From: Rhodospirillales bacterium
GTDB lineage: Bacteria > Pseudomonadota > Alphaproteobacteria > Rhodospirillales > JABHCV01
Length of the DNA: 15,385 nt
Assembly (NCBI GenBank): GCA_016776705.1
Contig: JADHSW010000051.1
Location: 1 to 15,385 of the forward strand
Direction: 5' to 3'
This document shows, piece by piece, positions 6,243 through 14,577 of this stretch. The position numbers were made by a program, and so were the translations under genes. The notes under the pieces were generated by a model. The model was given only the letters and a program-made list of their open reading frames with translations, was not told the DNA's origin and ran no database searches. Positions within the stretch are counted from its first letter, which is position 1, and every line of letters starts with the position of its first letter.

Positions 6243-7499
6243 ATGGCAAAGCAAATGCCCAAAACGCCACTGCTCGATCAGCTTGAAAGCGGCCCCTGGC
6301 CCAGCTTCGTTACCGGTTTGAAAAAACTGGCCAACGATGAAGACAAGCAATATGCCCCAATGGTTAAATCCCTGCTCGGTCAACTTGAGCATTCCTATGA
6401 CACCCGCAAGGGTTACTGGAAGGGCGGCACTGTTGGTGTGCGCGGTTATGGCGGCGGCGTTATTCCCCGCTTCTCGGAAGTCGCCGGCAACTATCCGGAA
6501 TCTTCTGAATTCCACACAATGCGCGTCATGCCCCCTGCTGGCATGCACTACGACACCAAGACCCTTCGCGACCTGTGTGACATCTGGGAAAAATATGGCT
6601 CAGGCCTGATCGCTTTCCATGGTCAGTCCGGCGACATCATGTTCCAGGGCATTTCATCCGCCAATATCCAGGCCTGTTTCGATGAAATGAATGAAATGGG
6701 ATTCGACCTTGGCGGTGCTGGCGCTGCCGTTCGCACATCAATGAGCTGCGTTGGTGCTGCCCGGTGTGAACAGTCCAATTATGACGAAGCCCGCGCCATG
6801 CGCACTGTCATCAACAACCTTCTGGACGACATGCATCGCCCAAGCCTTCCATACAAAATCAAGTTTAAATTCAGTGGCTGTGCGAACGATTGCGTAAATG
6901 CTTCCCATCGCTCCGACGTTGCCGTTCTGGGCACATGGCGCGACGACATCAAGGTCGACCAGGAAAAGGTCAAGGCATTTGTTGCCGAAAATGGCCGCAA
7001 GATGGTCAACGATCAGGTTATCAACATGTGCCCCACACGGGCCCTGTCGCTAAATGATGACGATACCCTTGATGTGGATAACAGAAGCTGCGTTCGTTGC
7101 ATGCACTGCATCAATGTCATGACCAAAGCCCTTTCACCCGGCGACGACAAAGGCATTTCGATCCTTGTCGGCGGCAAGCGCACCCTGAAAATCGGCGACT
7201 TGATGGGTTCCATGATCGTTCCGTTCATGAAGCTGGAGTCAGACGAAGACTTTGAAAAGCTGACCGAACTGACGGAAGAAATGCTCGAATTCTTTGCCGA
7301 AAACGCGCTGGAACATGAACGTACAGGTGAAATGATTGACCGTATCGGTTTGGTCAATTACCTGGATGCGCTTGGCCTTGAAGTCGATCCCAACATGGTT
7401 GCTCACCCGCGTACCAGCTCATACGTGCGCATGGATGACTGGGCCGAGGAAGCAGACAAGTGGAACCAGCGTAAAGCCAATTCAGCGGCCGCCGAATAA
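6243..7499 (+). CDS. dsrA: Dissimilatory sulfite reductase alpha subunit (oxidative type)
   Basis: A 418-residue cytoplasmic protein, the usual length for DsrA. With DsrB it forms the alpha2beta2 siroheme enzyme that in sulfur oxidisers releases sulfite from DsrC-bound sulfur. The siroheme-[4Fe-4S] ligand set is visible as Cys169 and Cys175 (SCVGAARC) and Cys213 and Cys217 (SGCANDC). An inserted ferredoxin domain uses Cys263 (NMCPTRA) and Cys283, Cys286 and Cys289 (CVRCMHC). The ATG at 6243 has a strong GGAGG site 8 nt upstream. An in-frame extension to 6084 has no ribosome-binding site and is rejected. This is the first gene of the operon, 39 bp before dsrB. The oxidative rather than reductive role is inferred from the neighbouring dsrEFH and dsrL. 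Confidence 0.97.
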   Translation: MAKQMPKTPLLDQLESGPWPSFVTGLKKLANDEDKQYAPMVKSLLGQLEHSYDTRKGYWKGGTVGVRGYGGGVIPRFSEVAGNYPESSEFHTMRVMPPAGMHYDTKTLRDLCDIWEKYGSGLIAFHGQSGDIMFQGISSANIQACFDEMNEMGFDLGGAGAAVRTSMSCVGAARCEQSNYDEARAMRTVINNLLDDMHRPSLPYKIKFKFSGCANDCVNASHRSDVAVLGTWRDDIKVDQEKVKAFVAENGRKMVNDQVINMCPTRALSLNDDDTLDVDNRSCVRCMHCINVMTKALSPGDDKGISILVGGKRTLKIGDLMGSMIVPFMKLESDEDFEKLTELTEEMLEFFAENALEHERTGEMIDRIGLVNYLDALGLEVDPNMVAHPRTSSYVRMDDWAEEADKWNQRKANSAAAE

Positions 7500-7538
7500 G
7501 GCGCGCTCCAGAGTTAACGAGAGATTGGAGAACAAGAA

Positions 7539-8621
7539 ATGAGTGAGGCTACTGAGAAACCGCGGATGCCCGATGAATGTGGCGTTCCCGATCCGATGCC
7601 GCTGATGCATCCGATGATGCGTGAAAACTACGGCGCGTGGAGCTGGCATGACCGTCCGCGTCCGGGCGTCCTGCATCACGTCGCCAAAAGCGGCGACGAA
7701 ATCTGGACTGTCAAGGCAGGCACCCAGCGTCAGATGGACCTGGGTACTGTTCGTAACCTGTGTGATATCGCCGACGAAATGGCCGACGGCCACGTCCGCT
7801 TTACGACCCGTTCGAACATCGAGTTCATGGTCACCGACGAGTCCCGTGTCGTCCCGCTGATCGAAAAGCTGGAAAGTGAAGGTTACCCCGTCGGCGGAAC
7901 CGGCAACTCGATTTCGATGATTTCACACACCCAGGGTTGGTTGCACTGCGACATTCCCGGCACCGATGCTTCAGGCGTTGTCAAGTCCCTGATGGATGAA
8001 ATCTACCATGATTTCAGACACGAAGAGATGCCAAACCGGGTAAAGATCACCACATCCTGCTGTCAGATCAACTGCGGCGGACAGGGCGACATCGCCATCA
8101 ACATCCAGCACACCAAGCCGCCGGTTATCAACCACGATCTGGTGTCCAATGTTTGCGAACGCCCGTCAGTTGTCGCACGTTGCCCGGTGGCCGCCATTCG
8201 TCCTGCACTGGTCAATGGCAAGCCGAGCCTGGAAGTCGATGAGAAAAAATGCATTTGCTGTGGCGCCTGCTATCCGCCGTGCCCGCCAATGCAGATCAAC
8301 GATCCGGAAAATTCCGTGCTGGCTATCTGGGTTGGGGGGAAACACTCGTCCACCCGCACCAAGCCGACTTTCCACAAGCTGGTAATTTCCGGTCTTCCCA
8401 ATAACGCGCCGCGTTGGCCGGAAGTCGCCGAAGTCGTCAAAAGAATCCTCGCGGCCTACAAGGAAGATGGCCGTCCCTGGGAGCGTATGTCCGAATGGAT
8501 CGACCGCATTGGTTGGCCTCGCTTCTTCGAGATGACCAGCCTGCCGTTCACCAAACATCACATCGAAGACTGGCGTGGCGGGCGTAATGCCCTGAACCAG
8601 TCTTCTCATGTTCACTTCTAG
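7539..8621 (+). CDS. dsrB: Dissimilatory sulfite reductase beta subunit (oxidative type)
   Basis: A 360-residue partner of DsrA. It shows the DsrB hallmarks HTQGWLHC (Cys137) and TTSCCQINCG (Cys174, Cys175, Cys179), which hold the siroheme-coupled [4Fe-4S] cluster. CPVAAI (Cys215) and a ferredoxin motif with Cys238, Cys241, Cys244 and Cys248 (CICCGACYPPC) follow. In the DsrAB heterodimer the DsrB siroheme is the catalytically competent one in the enzymes studied. A GGAG ribosome-binding site lies 8 nt before ATG 7539. The gene is 14 bp upstream of dsrE. No truncation or frameshift is seen. Confidence 0.97.
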   Translation: MSEATEKPRMPDECGVPDPMPLMHPMMRENYGAWSWHDRPRPGVLHHVAKSGDEIWTVKAGTQRQMDLGTVRNLCDIADEMADGHVRFTTRSNIEFMVTDESRVVPLIEKLESEGYPVGGTGNSISMISHTQGWLHCDIPGTDASGVVKSLMDEIYHDFRHEEMPNRVKITTSCCQINCGGQGDIAINIQHTKPPVINHDLVSNVCERPSVVARCPVAAIRPALVNGKPSLEVDEKKCICCGACYPPCPPMQINDPENSVLAIWVGGKHSSTRTKPTFHKLVISGLPNNAPRWPEVAEVVKRILAAYKEDGRPWERMSEWIDRIGWPRFFEMTSLPFTKHHIEDWRGGRNALNQSSHVHF

Positions 8622-8635
8622 GGAATGATGGAACC

Positions 8636-8995
8636 ATGAAATTCGGTATCCTTGTTAACGAAGGACCGTTCACCCATCAGGCTTCTGATTCCGCCTATCA
8701 ATTCGTCAAGGCGGCGATCGAAAAAGGCCATCAGGTGATGCGCGTTTTCTTCTATTACGACGGCGTAAACAACGCCAACAAGCTGAGTGCACCCCAGTCT
8801 GATGACCGTAATCTGGTCAAGCTGTGGGGTGAACTGGCCGCTGAACACAACGTCGATCTTGTCGTCTGCATTGCTGCGGCTCTTCGCCGCGGCATTGTGG
8901 AAGACAATCTGGCCGATGGCTTCCGTATTTCGGGGCTGGGCCAGTTGACCGAAGTTGGCATCGCCGCCGACCGTCTTGTCGTTTTCGGCGATTAA
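8636..8995 (+). CDS. dsrE: Sulfurtransferase subunit DsrE
   Basis: A 119-residue protein of the DsrE/TusD family, part of the alpha2beta2gamma2 DsrEFH complex that receives sulfane sulfur and hands it to DsrC. The active-site cysteine is Cys78 in LVVCIAAALRRG, at the same position number as the essential Cys78 of the Allochromatium protein. The N-terminal strand motif MKFGILVNEGPF and a central FFYYDGV loop are typical. The gene is in frame and full length, starting 14 bp after dsrB. DsrEFH is present in sulfur oxidisers and generally absent from sulfate reducers, so this gene is a main argument for the direction of the pathway. Confidence 0.95.
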   Translation: MKFGILVNEGPFTHQASDSAYQFVKAAIEKGHQVMRVFFYYDGVNNANKLSAPQSDDRNLVKLWGELAAEHNVDLVVCIAAALRRGIVEDNLADGFRISGLGQLTEVGIAADRLVVFGD

Positions 8996-9012
8996 GGGAA
9001 GGGCCAGATAAA

Positions 9013-9441
9013 ATGAGCGATACCGAAATCGAATTTGACACTGCTGGCATCACCAGGAAGTTCATGTACGTCAACCGCAAGGCGCCGTACGGAACCATCT
9101 ATGCCCTGGAAGTGCTTGAAGCTGTCCTGATCTCTGCCGCCTTTGAGCAGCATGCTTGCATCGTCTTTATTGACGACGGCGTTTATCAGATCAAAAAAGG
9201 GCAGGATACCGCTGCAGTAAACATGAAAAACTTCTCGAAAACCTATGGCATCATCGCGATGGAAAAGGAAGATGCCGACGAGGACGAGGATATGGATATG
9301 GTCTGGCGGATCATCGTCGAGAAAGAATCGATGGAAGCCCGCGGGCTTTCCAGGGATGATTTCGTCATCGACGTAGAAGTCATTCCAAGCGACGAGCTTG
9401 CCATAATCATGGCCGAGCAAGAAATCGTCATTTCCGGATAA
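9013..9441 (+). CDS. dsrF: Sulfurtransferase subunit DsrF
   Basis: A 142-residue TusC/DsrF-type subunit of DsrEFH. It is recognisable by RKFMYVNRKAPYGTIYALE near the N-terminus and by FIDDGVYQIKKGQ at about residues 52-64. DsrF lacks the catalytic cysteine found in DsrE and DsrH and plays a structural role in the ring-like complex. An unusual feature is the acidic stretch at residues 84-95 (EKEDADEDEDMD), which appears to be an insertion in the surface loop before the last helices. This judgement rests on memory of the family, not on an alignment. It starts 17 bp after dsrE with a GGGAAGGG-rich ribosome-binding region. Confidence 0.93.
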   Translation: MSDTEIEFDTAGITRKFMYVNRKAPYGTIYALEVLEAVLISAAFEQHACIVFIDDGVYQIKKGQDTAAVNMKNFSKTYGIIAMEKEDADEDEDMDMVWRIIVEKESMEARGLSRDDFVIDVEVIPSDELAIIMAEQEIVISG

Positions 9442-9461
9442 ATGAAAGGGAGAAGAAACAA

Positions 9462-9764
9462 ATGATACATACCGTCAATAAATCTCCCTTCGAACGCAAC
9501 AGCCTGGATTCGTGCATCCGGCTGAGCGTCAAGGGTGCGCCGATCCTCCTGATCGAGGACGGCGTTTTGGCCGCTACCAGGGGAACGTCTGTTTCCGACA
9601 AGGTCGCGGCTGCAATGGACGATCACCCAATGTTCGTCCTGGGTCCTGACCTGAAAGCACGGGGATTAGCTGAAGACGACGTTGCCGATGGCATCACCAT
9701 CGTTGATTACAGCGGATTTGTGGACCTGGTTGTCGAACACGGAACTGTACAATCCTGGCTGTAA
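9462..9764 (+). CDS. dsrH: Sulfurtransferase subunit DsrH
   Basis: A 100-residue TusB/DsrH-type subunit that completes DsrEFH. The conserved cysteine is Cys18 (SLDSCIRL), corresponding to Cys20 in the Allochromatium protein. APILLIEDGVLAA follows and the protein ends in SWL, as is common in the family. It starts 20 bp after dsrF, with an AAAGGGAG ribosome-binding site 9 nt upstream of the ATG, and is followed after 36 bp by dsrC, its product's physiological partner. Confidence 0.94.
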   Translation: MIHTVNKSPFERNSLDSCIRLSVKGAPILLIEDGVLAATRGTSVSDKVAAAMDDHPMFVLGPDLKARGLAEDDVADGITIVDYSGFVDLVVEHGTVQSWL

Positions 9765-9800
9765 TAGCCGGAACACTGAAACTTTTATAGGAGATGCACA

Positions 9801-10133
9801 ATGGCATACGAAGTTAATGGAAAGAGCTTTGAATCTGACGAAGAAGGCTACCTGATCGACATTGCTTCCTGGAATGAAGACCTCGCGGGTCTGATTGCCA
9901 AGGACGAAGAAATCGACATGACTGAAGAGCACTGGGAAGTCGTCAACTTCCTGCGTGAATACTACAACGAATACCAGATTGCCCCGGCTGTTCGTGTTCT
10001 TGTCAAAGCCGTCAAGAAAAAGCTCGGCGCTGAAAAGGGATCCAACAAATATCTCTACGAATTGTTCCCTTACGGCCCGGCCAAGCAAGCTTGCAAAATT
10101 GCCGGCCTGCCAAAACCGACCGGCTGCGTCTAG
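9801..10133 (+). CDS. dsrC: Sulfur-carrier protein DsrC
   Basis: A 110-residue small protein of the DsrC/TusE family. Its mobile C-terminal arm carries both functional cysteines, Cys98 (KQACKIAGLP) and the penultimate Cys109 (TGCV), in the C-X10-C spacing that distinguishes true DsrC from TusE, which has only the last one. In oxidisers it carries persulfide sulfur from DsrEFH to DsrAB and is recycled as a disulfide or trisulfide through the DsrMKJOP complex. The ribosome-binding site TAGGAG lies close before ATG 9801. The gene is followed by a 140-bp spacer with two RNA-hairpin candidates, which may make dsrC mRNA more abundant or stable than the downstream genes. Confidence 0.97.
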   Translation: MAYEVNGKSFESDEEGYLIDIASWNEDLAGLIAKDEEIDMTEEHWEVVNFLREYYNEYQIAPAVRVLVKAVKKKLGAEKGSNKYLYELFPYGPAKQACKIAGLPKPTGCV

Positions 10134-10154
10134 GTCACAAGCAGTCTCTTATAG

Positions 10155-10190
10155 CCTGGGCGGGGAACGTAATTCCCCGTCCCGGACTTT
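10155..10190 (+). terminator. Stem-loop after dsrC (attenuator or mRNA stabiliser)
   Basis: CGGGGAA (10161-10167) and TTCCCCG (10173-10179) form a perfect 7-bp stem with a 5-nt loop. With one bulge the stem extends to GGG (10158-10160) and CCC (10181-10183), giving a strong GC-rich hairpin 20-30 nt after the dsrC stop. Only a short TTT follows (ACTTTAAGGG), so complete termination is unlikely. Partial termination or protection of the upstream message fits better. Confidence 0.55.
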
Positions 10191-10199
10191 AAGGGTCGC

Positions 10200-10238
10200 T
10201 CGACAATATTGCGTTCAACTGGAGCGATATATTGTCGA
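10200..10238. repeat. 10-bp inverted repeat upstream of dsrM
   Basis: TCGACAATAT (10200-10209) and ATATTGTCGA (10229-10238) are perfect inverted copies with a 19-nt centre. The element lies 36 bp upstream of the dsrM ATG and does not include its GGAGG ribosome-binding site (about 10258-10262). It could be a second hairpin in the message or a binding site for a dimeric regulator driving an internal promoter. Confidence 0.5.
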
Positions 10239-10273
10239 ACGAGGCTTTACTATATTCGGAGGGCGCTACAGCA

Positions 10274-11026
10274 ATGTCGTTTTTGACACTCGCTTATGCA
10301 CTGGCTTTCTATTTCGCTGCGACGGTTATAATCGTCGGTCTGGCGTATAAGATCAGGCAATTCTGGGTCACCCCGGCACCGCTCAAGATTCCGGTCATGC
10401 CTGCTCCGTTGACAAATAAGGGGGTAGCTTTTCGTCTTGCCCGCGAAGTGACCTACTTCGAAAGCCTGTTCAAATCCAACAAATGGATATGGATACTAGC
10501 CATTCTTTTCCATGCCGGACTGCTGCTCGTGGTATTGCGCCATCTTCGTTATTTCACCGAGCCCGTCTGGTTTTGGGTCAAGTTGGTGCAGCCCTTTGGC
10601 ATCTACGGCGGATTCGCCATGGTCGCTGGGCTTTTGGGACTTTGGGCGCGTCGTTTCCTGGTTGAGCGTGTTCGCTATATCTCCAGCCTGTCTGACCACC
10701 TGATGCTGGCCCTGCTGGTTATGATCGGCGTTAGCGGCCTGATGCTTAAATTCGTCACCCGCACAGACATCATTGCCGTCAAGGCGTTCTTCCTGGGCCT
10801 TATGCGCTTCGATCTGCAACCGCTGCCGCAAGAACCGGCCCTGCTGGTGCACCTGGGGCTCATTGCCGTCCTGATGATTATTTTTCCATTTTCCAAACTG
10901 TTGCATGTTCCCGGCGTTTTCTTCAGCCCGAGCCGCAACCAGGTCGATGACGCCCGCGAAAAACGTCATCTGGCACCCTGGGCGGCGAAGCTGGATGAGA
11001 CCCGCGAAAATGCAACTGCAGAATAA
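10274..11026 (+). CDS. dsrM: DsrM, cytochrome b subunit of the DsrMKJOP complex
   Basis: A 250-residue integral membrane protein related to NarI-type cytochrome b subunits. About five hydrophobic helices are visible (roughly 1-24, 71-92, 108-125, 140-160, 190-212). Histidines in or near them (His80, His90, His142, His193, His211) are candidate b-heme ligands. DsrM exchanges electrons with the quinone pool and with DsrK on the cytoplasmic side. The ATG at 10274 with GGAGG upstream is preferred over an in-frame TTG at 10232, which falls inside the inverted repeat. It opens the membrane section of the operon, and dsrK follows after 26 bp. Confidence 0.93.
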   Translation: MSFLTLAYALAFYFAATVIIVGLAYKIRQFWVTPAPLKIPVMPAPLTNKGVAFRLAREVTYFESLFKSNKWIWILAILFHAGLLLVVLRHLRYFTEPVWFWVKLVQPFGIYGGFAMVAGLLGLWARRFLVERVRYISSLSDHLMLALLVMIGVSGLMLKFVTRTDIIAVKAFFLGLMRFDLQPLPQEPALLVHLGLIAVLMIIFPFSKLLHVPGVFFSPSRNQVDDAREKRHLAPWAAKLDETRENATAE

Positions 11027-11052
11027 GATTTAAGTGAGCGAGGAACCCTCAA

Positions 11053-12552
11053 GTGGCGAAGAAACCAGAATACGACGTACCGGCATTCCGGCCTGATCTG
11101 GAAAACCCCGCTATAGTTGCAGGAGCGATGGCTCATTCCCAGCCGTTTATCGCAGCGCCTGAACACCAGGAGGCTCTGGGTTTTCCCGGCGAACTGGTTG
11201 ATAACTGGGAGCAGAAAGCGGTCGAGAAACTGGGCGACCTTCTGCAAAAGAACAAGGCCCTTCGCGTCTATCTGGACAGCTGCGTTAAATGCGGGGCCTG
11301 CACTGACAAGTGCCATTATTTCATTGGCACCGGCGACCCCAAGAACATGCCGGTAGCACGCCAGGATTTGCTGCGTTCCGTCTATCGTCGCCACTTCACC
11401 TTGGCAGGCAAGATCGTACCCGGTCTGGTCGGCGCGAAAGATCTGACCAAGGATTTGCTGGACGACTGGTACAAGTACTTCCACCAGTGTTCCCAGTGTC
11501 GCCGTTGCGCCGTTTTCTGCCCTTACGGTATCGATACCGCCGAAATTTCCATGGCCGCCCGTGACATCATGGATCACATCGGTTTGGGGACAAAATACAA
11601 CAATGAAATTCTCGGCAAGGTCCACAAGATCGGTAATAACCTGGGCTTGCCCGAAAACGCCTTGATCGACACCATGGAAGGCCTTGAAGAAGACGTCGAG
11701 GAAGAAACCGGCGTTTTGGTCCGTTTCCCGGTCGACCAGAAGGGCGCTGACGTCTTGCTCGTCACCCCGTCCGCCGACTTCTTCGCCGAACCCCATGTGG
11801 ATGGCCTGATTGGCTATGCCAAGGTCTTTCATCAGGCAGGCATTAGCTGGACGGTCAGTTCCTATGCTTCTGAAGCCGCCAACTTCGCTATGTTCATCGG
11901 CAACTATGAGCAGATGCACAAGGTTTCCCAGCGGATCAGGCAGGCCGCTTTGGATCTTGGCGTCAAGCGCATCATCTTCGGCGAATGCGGCCATGCCTGG
12001 CGTGTCGCCTACAGCTTCCTGAATTCACTGGCTGGCCCGTGGGATTTCCTGGACCCTAAATATCCCAGGCCACAGCATATTCTTGAGGTCACTAATGATC
12101 TGATCAAGCGCGGTGCGATTAATCTTGATGCATCGGCGAACGACGACAAGGTTCTGACCTTTCACGATTCATGCAACGTGGCGCGCGCCACCCGGATGGG
12201 CGATGTGGAAGGCGGACAGTTCATTATTCCACGCGAAGTCATCAGGGCCAGCGTCAATAAATTCGTCGACATGGACCCATCGACAATCCACGAGAAGACA
12301 TTCTGTTGTGGCGGTGGCGGTGGCCTTTTGACCGATGATCTTATGGAACTGCGCATCAAGGGTGCGCTGCCCCGAATGGAAGCCCTGCAAGATGTCGTGG
12401 AAAATCACGGCGTCACTCACATGGCCGCCATTTGCGCCATTTGCAAAAGCCAATTTGCCAAGGTGATGCCGTACTACGGCTTCCCCATGGACATGATAGT
12501 CAGCGTTCATCAACTGGTCAGCGACGCGATCCAGTTGGGAACTAAAGAATAA
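11053..12552 (+). CDS. dsrK: DsrK, HdrD-like iron-sulfur subunit of DsrMKJOP
   Basis: A 499-residue cytoplasmic subunit resembling the catalytic subunit of heterodisulfide reductase. Two [4Fe-4S] motifs are visible: Cys77, Cys80, Cys83 and Cys87 (CVKCGACTDKC), and Cys146, Cys149, Cys152 and Cys156 (CSQCRRCAVFC). The C-terminal half has a CCG-type site formed by Cys374 (FHDSCNVAR), Cys418-Cys419 (FCCGGGGG) and Cys461 and Cys464 (CAIC), with an extra Cys312 in GECGHAWR. This is where the DsrC thiol/disulfide is expected to react. The start is GTG 11053, with a GAGGAA ribosome-binding site upstream; no ATG fits better. It is 53 bp upstream of dsrL. Confidence 0.96.
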   Translation: MAKKPEYDVPAFRPDLENPAIVAGAMAHSQPFIAAPEHQEALGFPGELVDNWEQKAVEKLGDLLQKNKALRVYLDSCVKCGACTDKCHYFIGTGDPKNMPVARQDLLRSVYRRHFTLAGKIVPGLVGAKDLTKDLLDDWYKYFHQCSQCRRCAVFCPYGIDTAEISMAARDIMDHIGLGTKYNNEILGKVHKIGNNLGLPENALIDTMEGLEEDVEEETGVLVRFPVDQKGADVLLVTPSADFFAEPHVDGLIGYAKVFHQAGISWTVSSYASEAANFAMFIGNYEQMHKVSQRIRQAALDLGVKRIIFGECGHAWRVAYSFLNSLAGPWDFLDPKYPRPQHILEVTNDLIKRGAINLDASANDDKVLTFHDSCNVARATRMGDVEGGQFIIPREVIRASVNKFVDMDPSTIHEKTFCCGGGGGLLTDDLMELRIKGALPRMEALQDVVENHGVTHMAAICAICKSQFAKVMPYYGFPMDMIVSVHQLVSDAIQLGTKE

Positions 12553-12605
12553 CGAGCCCTTACGGAATCTGAATATAAAAAGACCGCAGGAAGGATGAGA
12601 AAACC

Positions 12606-14549
12606 ATGACCGCAACCGCTGAGAAAAAGCTCTCTTATCGTCGCTATGAAGAAGGCGACAAGACCTGGGACGACTTTACTGACAAAATTTTCACAGCAGG
12701 CCATTCTCACAAGTGTCCGACGTATGTCCATCGCACCCCGCCTTGTCAGGGCTCGTGCCCTTCCGGACACGATGTTCGCGGCTGGCTGGCGATTGCCCGC
12801 GGTCAGGACAAGCCTACCGGCGAAGACACGCCGTGGCAGCAGTACGCTTTTGAGCGCATGACCCAGGCCAACCCCTTCCCAAGTGTTATGGGCCGTGTTT
12901 GCCCGGCCCCGTGTCAAAGCGGTTGTAACCGCAACGAAGTAGATGACTTTGTTGGCATCAACGCGGTTGAGCACTATGTTGGCGACTGGGCTATTGAAAA
13001 CAAGATGGCCTACCCCGCAGCAGGTGCAGACACCGGCAAGAAAGTCGCTATCATCGGCGGCGGCCCTGCTGGCCTTTCAGCCGCCTATCACCTGCGCAGG
13101 CTGGGACACGCCGTCACCCTGTTCGACGAGCATGAAGAGTTGGGCGGCATGATGCGCTACGGCATCCCCGGATACCGCACCCCGCGCGACATGCTGGATG
13201 CCGAAATCAAACGCATTATCGATCTGGGTGTCGAGGTCAGGACCTCGACCCGTATCGGCACCGACATTCCCATGGAAAAGATCGACGAAGAATTCGATGC
13301 CGTTTTCTGGGGTATTGGCGCCCAGTCAGGTCGCGCCCTGCCTGTCGCAGGCGCAGACGCGTCCAACTGCATTACCGGCGTCGCTTTCCTTGAAGCTTTT
13401 AACCAGGGTCGCCTGCAACACATTACCGGTCGTGTGATCGTTGTTGGCGGCGGGGATACGTCTATCGACGTAGCCTCTGTCGCACGCCGTCTGGGGCACA
13501 TTTCAACCACCCACGAAAATGATCGTCCGGAAAATATCGTCATCGGCCAAACTGCCCACGACGTTGCCTCGACCGCCGTTCGTGAAGGTGCGGACGTTAC
13601 CCTGACCTCACTTTTCAAGTTCGCCGACATGATGGCTTCTGAGCGTGAACGCGAAGATGCGGTTAACGAAGGTGTGGACATCAAAGATGGCATCATGCCG
13701 CTGGAAGTCCTGTTGGGTGACGATGGCCGCGCCCGCGCCCTGAAAATGTGCAAGTGTGATATGGACGGCATGAAACCGATCCCGCAGGAAGGCACCGAGT
13801 TTGAGCTGGAATGCGACCTGATAGTTTCCGCCATCGGCCAAAGCGGCAATCTTGAAGGCCTGGATACACTGGATAACGGCAAGGGCTTCATCGACACCGA
13901 CAAAAACTACAAGGTCGCCAACAAAGCCAACCACTTCGCTGGCGGCGACATCATCCGCCCGCACCTGCTGACCACCGCTATCGGCCATGCGTCTATTGCG
14001 GTTGAAGGCATTCACCAGTTCCTGATGGGTGAAGAGCTTGCGGAACGTCGCCCCAAAGTAGACGTCCATCACTTCAACTTGCTGGGCGAGTTACATCAAC
14101 GTCATCAAGACCCGGAAGAATATTCGCACGAGCCGACTCGCGGCACGGCGGAAAGCGATTTCGCGGTTCATAACTACGAAGACCGCGGCGATAAGCAAAT
14201 CATTCCTCACGACCAGTTATTCCTGGGCCATTTTGGCTATGAAGAGCGTAACCACACCGGGGAAACCAAGATCGATGCGAATGCAGTTCTGGGCAACTTC
14301 GATGAACGCCTGACCAGTATTAGCGAGGAACAGGCCCAGGCCGAAGGCAATCGCTGTATGAGTTGCGGCATGTGCTTTGAATGCGATAACTGCGTAATCT
14401 ATTGCCCCCAGAATGCGGTTTTCCGGGTCAAAAAAGATAAGGCCACAGTGGGCCGTTATGTGGATACAGATTACACCAAGTGCATCGGTTGTCATATTTG
14501 TATGGATGTTTGCCCAACGGGCTATATTCAGATGGGTCTGGGCGAATAG
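12606..14549 (+). CDS. dsrL: DsrL, NAD(P)H-dependent FAD/iron-sulfur oxidoreductase
   Basis: A 647-residue flavoprotein of the glutamate-synthase small-subunit (GltD) type. The N-terminal domain has cysteine groups at 37, 47 and 51 and at 99, 103 and 107. The FAD-binding dinucleotide fold is at IIGGGPAGLSAA (about 149-160), with a GGMMRYGIP segment after it. The NAD(P)-binding fold is at VVGGGDTSIDVA (about 279-290). The C-terminus adds a two-cluster ferredoxin region (CMSCGMC at 584-590 with Cys593, Cys596 and Cys600; CIGCHIC at 626-632 with Cys636). DsrL is essential for sulfur oxidation in Allochromatium and acts as redox partner of DsrAB. Assignment to DsrL-1 or DsrL-2 needs a tree; the absence of dsrD favours DsrL-1. 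Confidence 0.95.
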   Translation: MTATAEKKLSYRRYEEGDKTWDDFTDKIFTAGHSHKCPTYVHRTPPCQGSCPSGHDVRGWLAIARGQDKPTGEDTPWQQYAFERMTQANPFPSVMGRVCPAPCQSGCNRNEVDDFVGINAVEHYVGDWAIENKMAYPAAGADTGKKVAIIGGGPAGLSAAYHLRRLGHAVTLFDEHEELGGMMRYGIPGYRTPRDMLDAEIKRIIDLGVEVRTSTRIGTDIPMEKIDEEFDAVFWGIGAQSGRALPVAGADASNCITGVAFLEAFNQGRLQHITGRVIVVGGGDTSIDVASVARRLGHISTTHENDRPENIVIGQTAHDVASTAVREGADVTLTSLFKFADMMASEREREDAVNEGVDIKDGIMPLEVLLGDDGRARALKMCKCDMDGMKPIPQEGTEFELECDLIVSAIGQSGNLEGLDTLDNGKGFIDTDKNYKVANKANHFAGGDIIRPHLLTTAIGHASIAVEGIHQFLMGEELAERRPKVDVHHFNLLGELHQRHQDPEEYSHEPTRGTAESDFAVHNYEDRGDKQIIPHDQLFLGHFGYEERNHTGETKIDANAVLGNFDERLTSISEEQAQAEGNRCMSCGMCFECDNCVIYCPQNAVFRVKKDKATVGRYVDTDYTKCIGCHICMDVCPTGYIQMGLGE

Positions 14550-14577
14550 CTTTAGGGAATTGCGGGAGCGAACTGCG

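Noticed and set aside
5931..6548. 205-codon minus-strand open frame over the dsrA leader and the start of dsrA
   Set aside because: It is antisense to confidently identified dsrA, and its translation shows no recognisable domain.
10232..10273. Upstream TTG start for dsrM
   Set aside because: It lies within the inverted repeat and adds a polar segment before the first membrane helix; ATG 10274 has a GGAGG site.
10966..11994. 342-codon minus-strand open frame across dsrK
   Set aside because: It is antisense to dsrK, whose cysteine motifs and length are convincing. Long shadow frames are expected opposite GC-biased coding sequence.
13157..13903. 248-codon minus-strand open frame across dsrL
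   Set aside because: Its translation is serine/arginine-rich, low-complexity sequence typical of antisense frames, and dsrL is clear.
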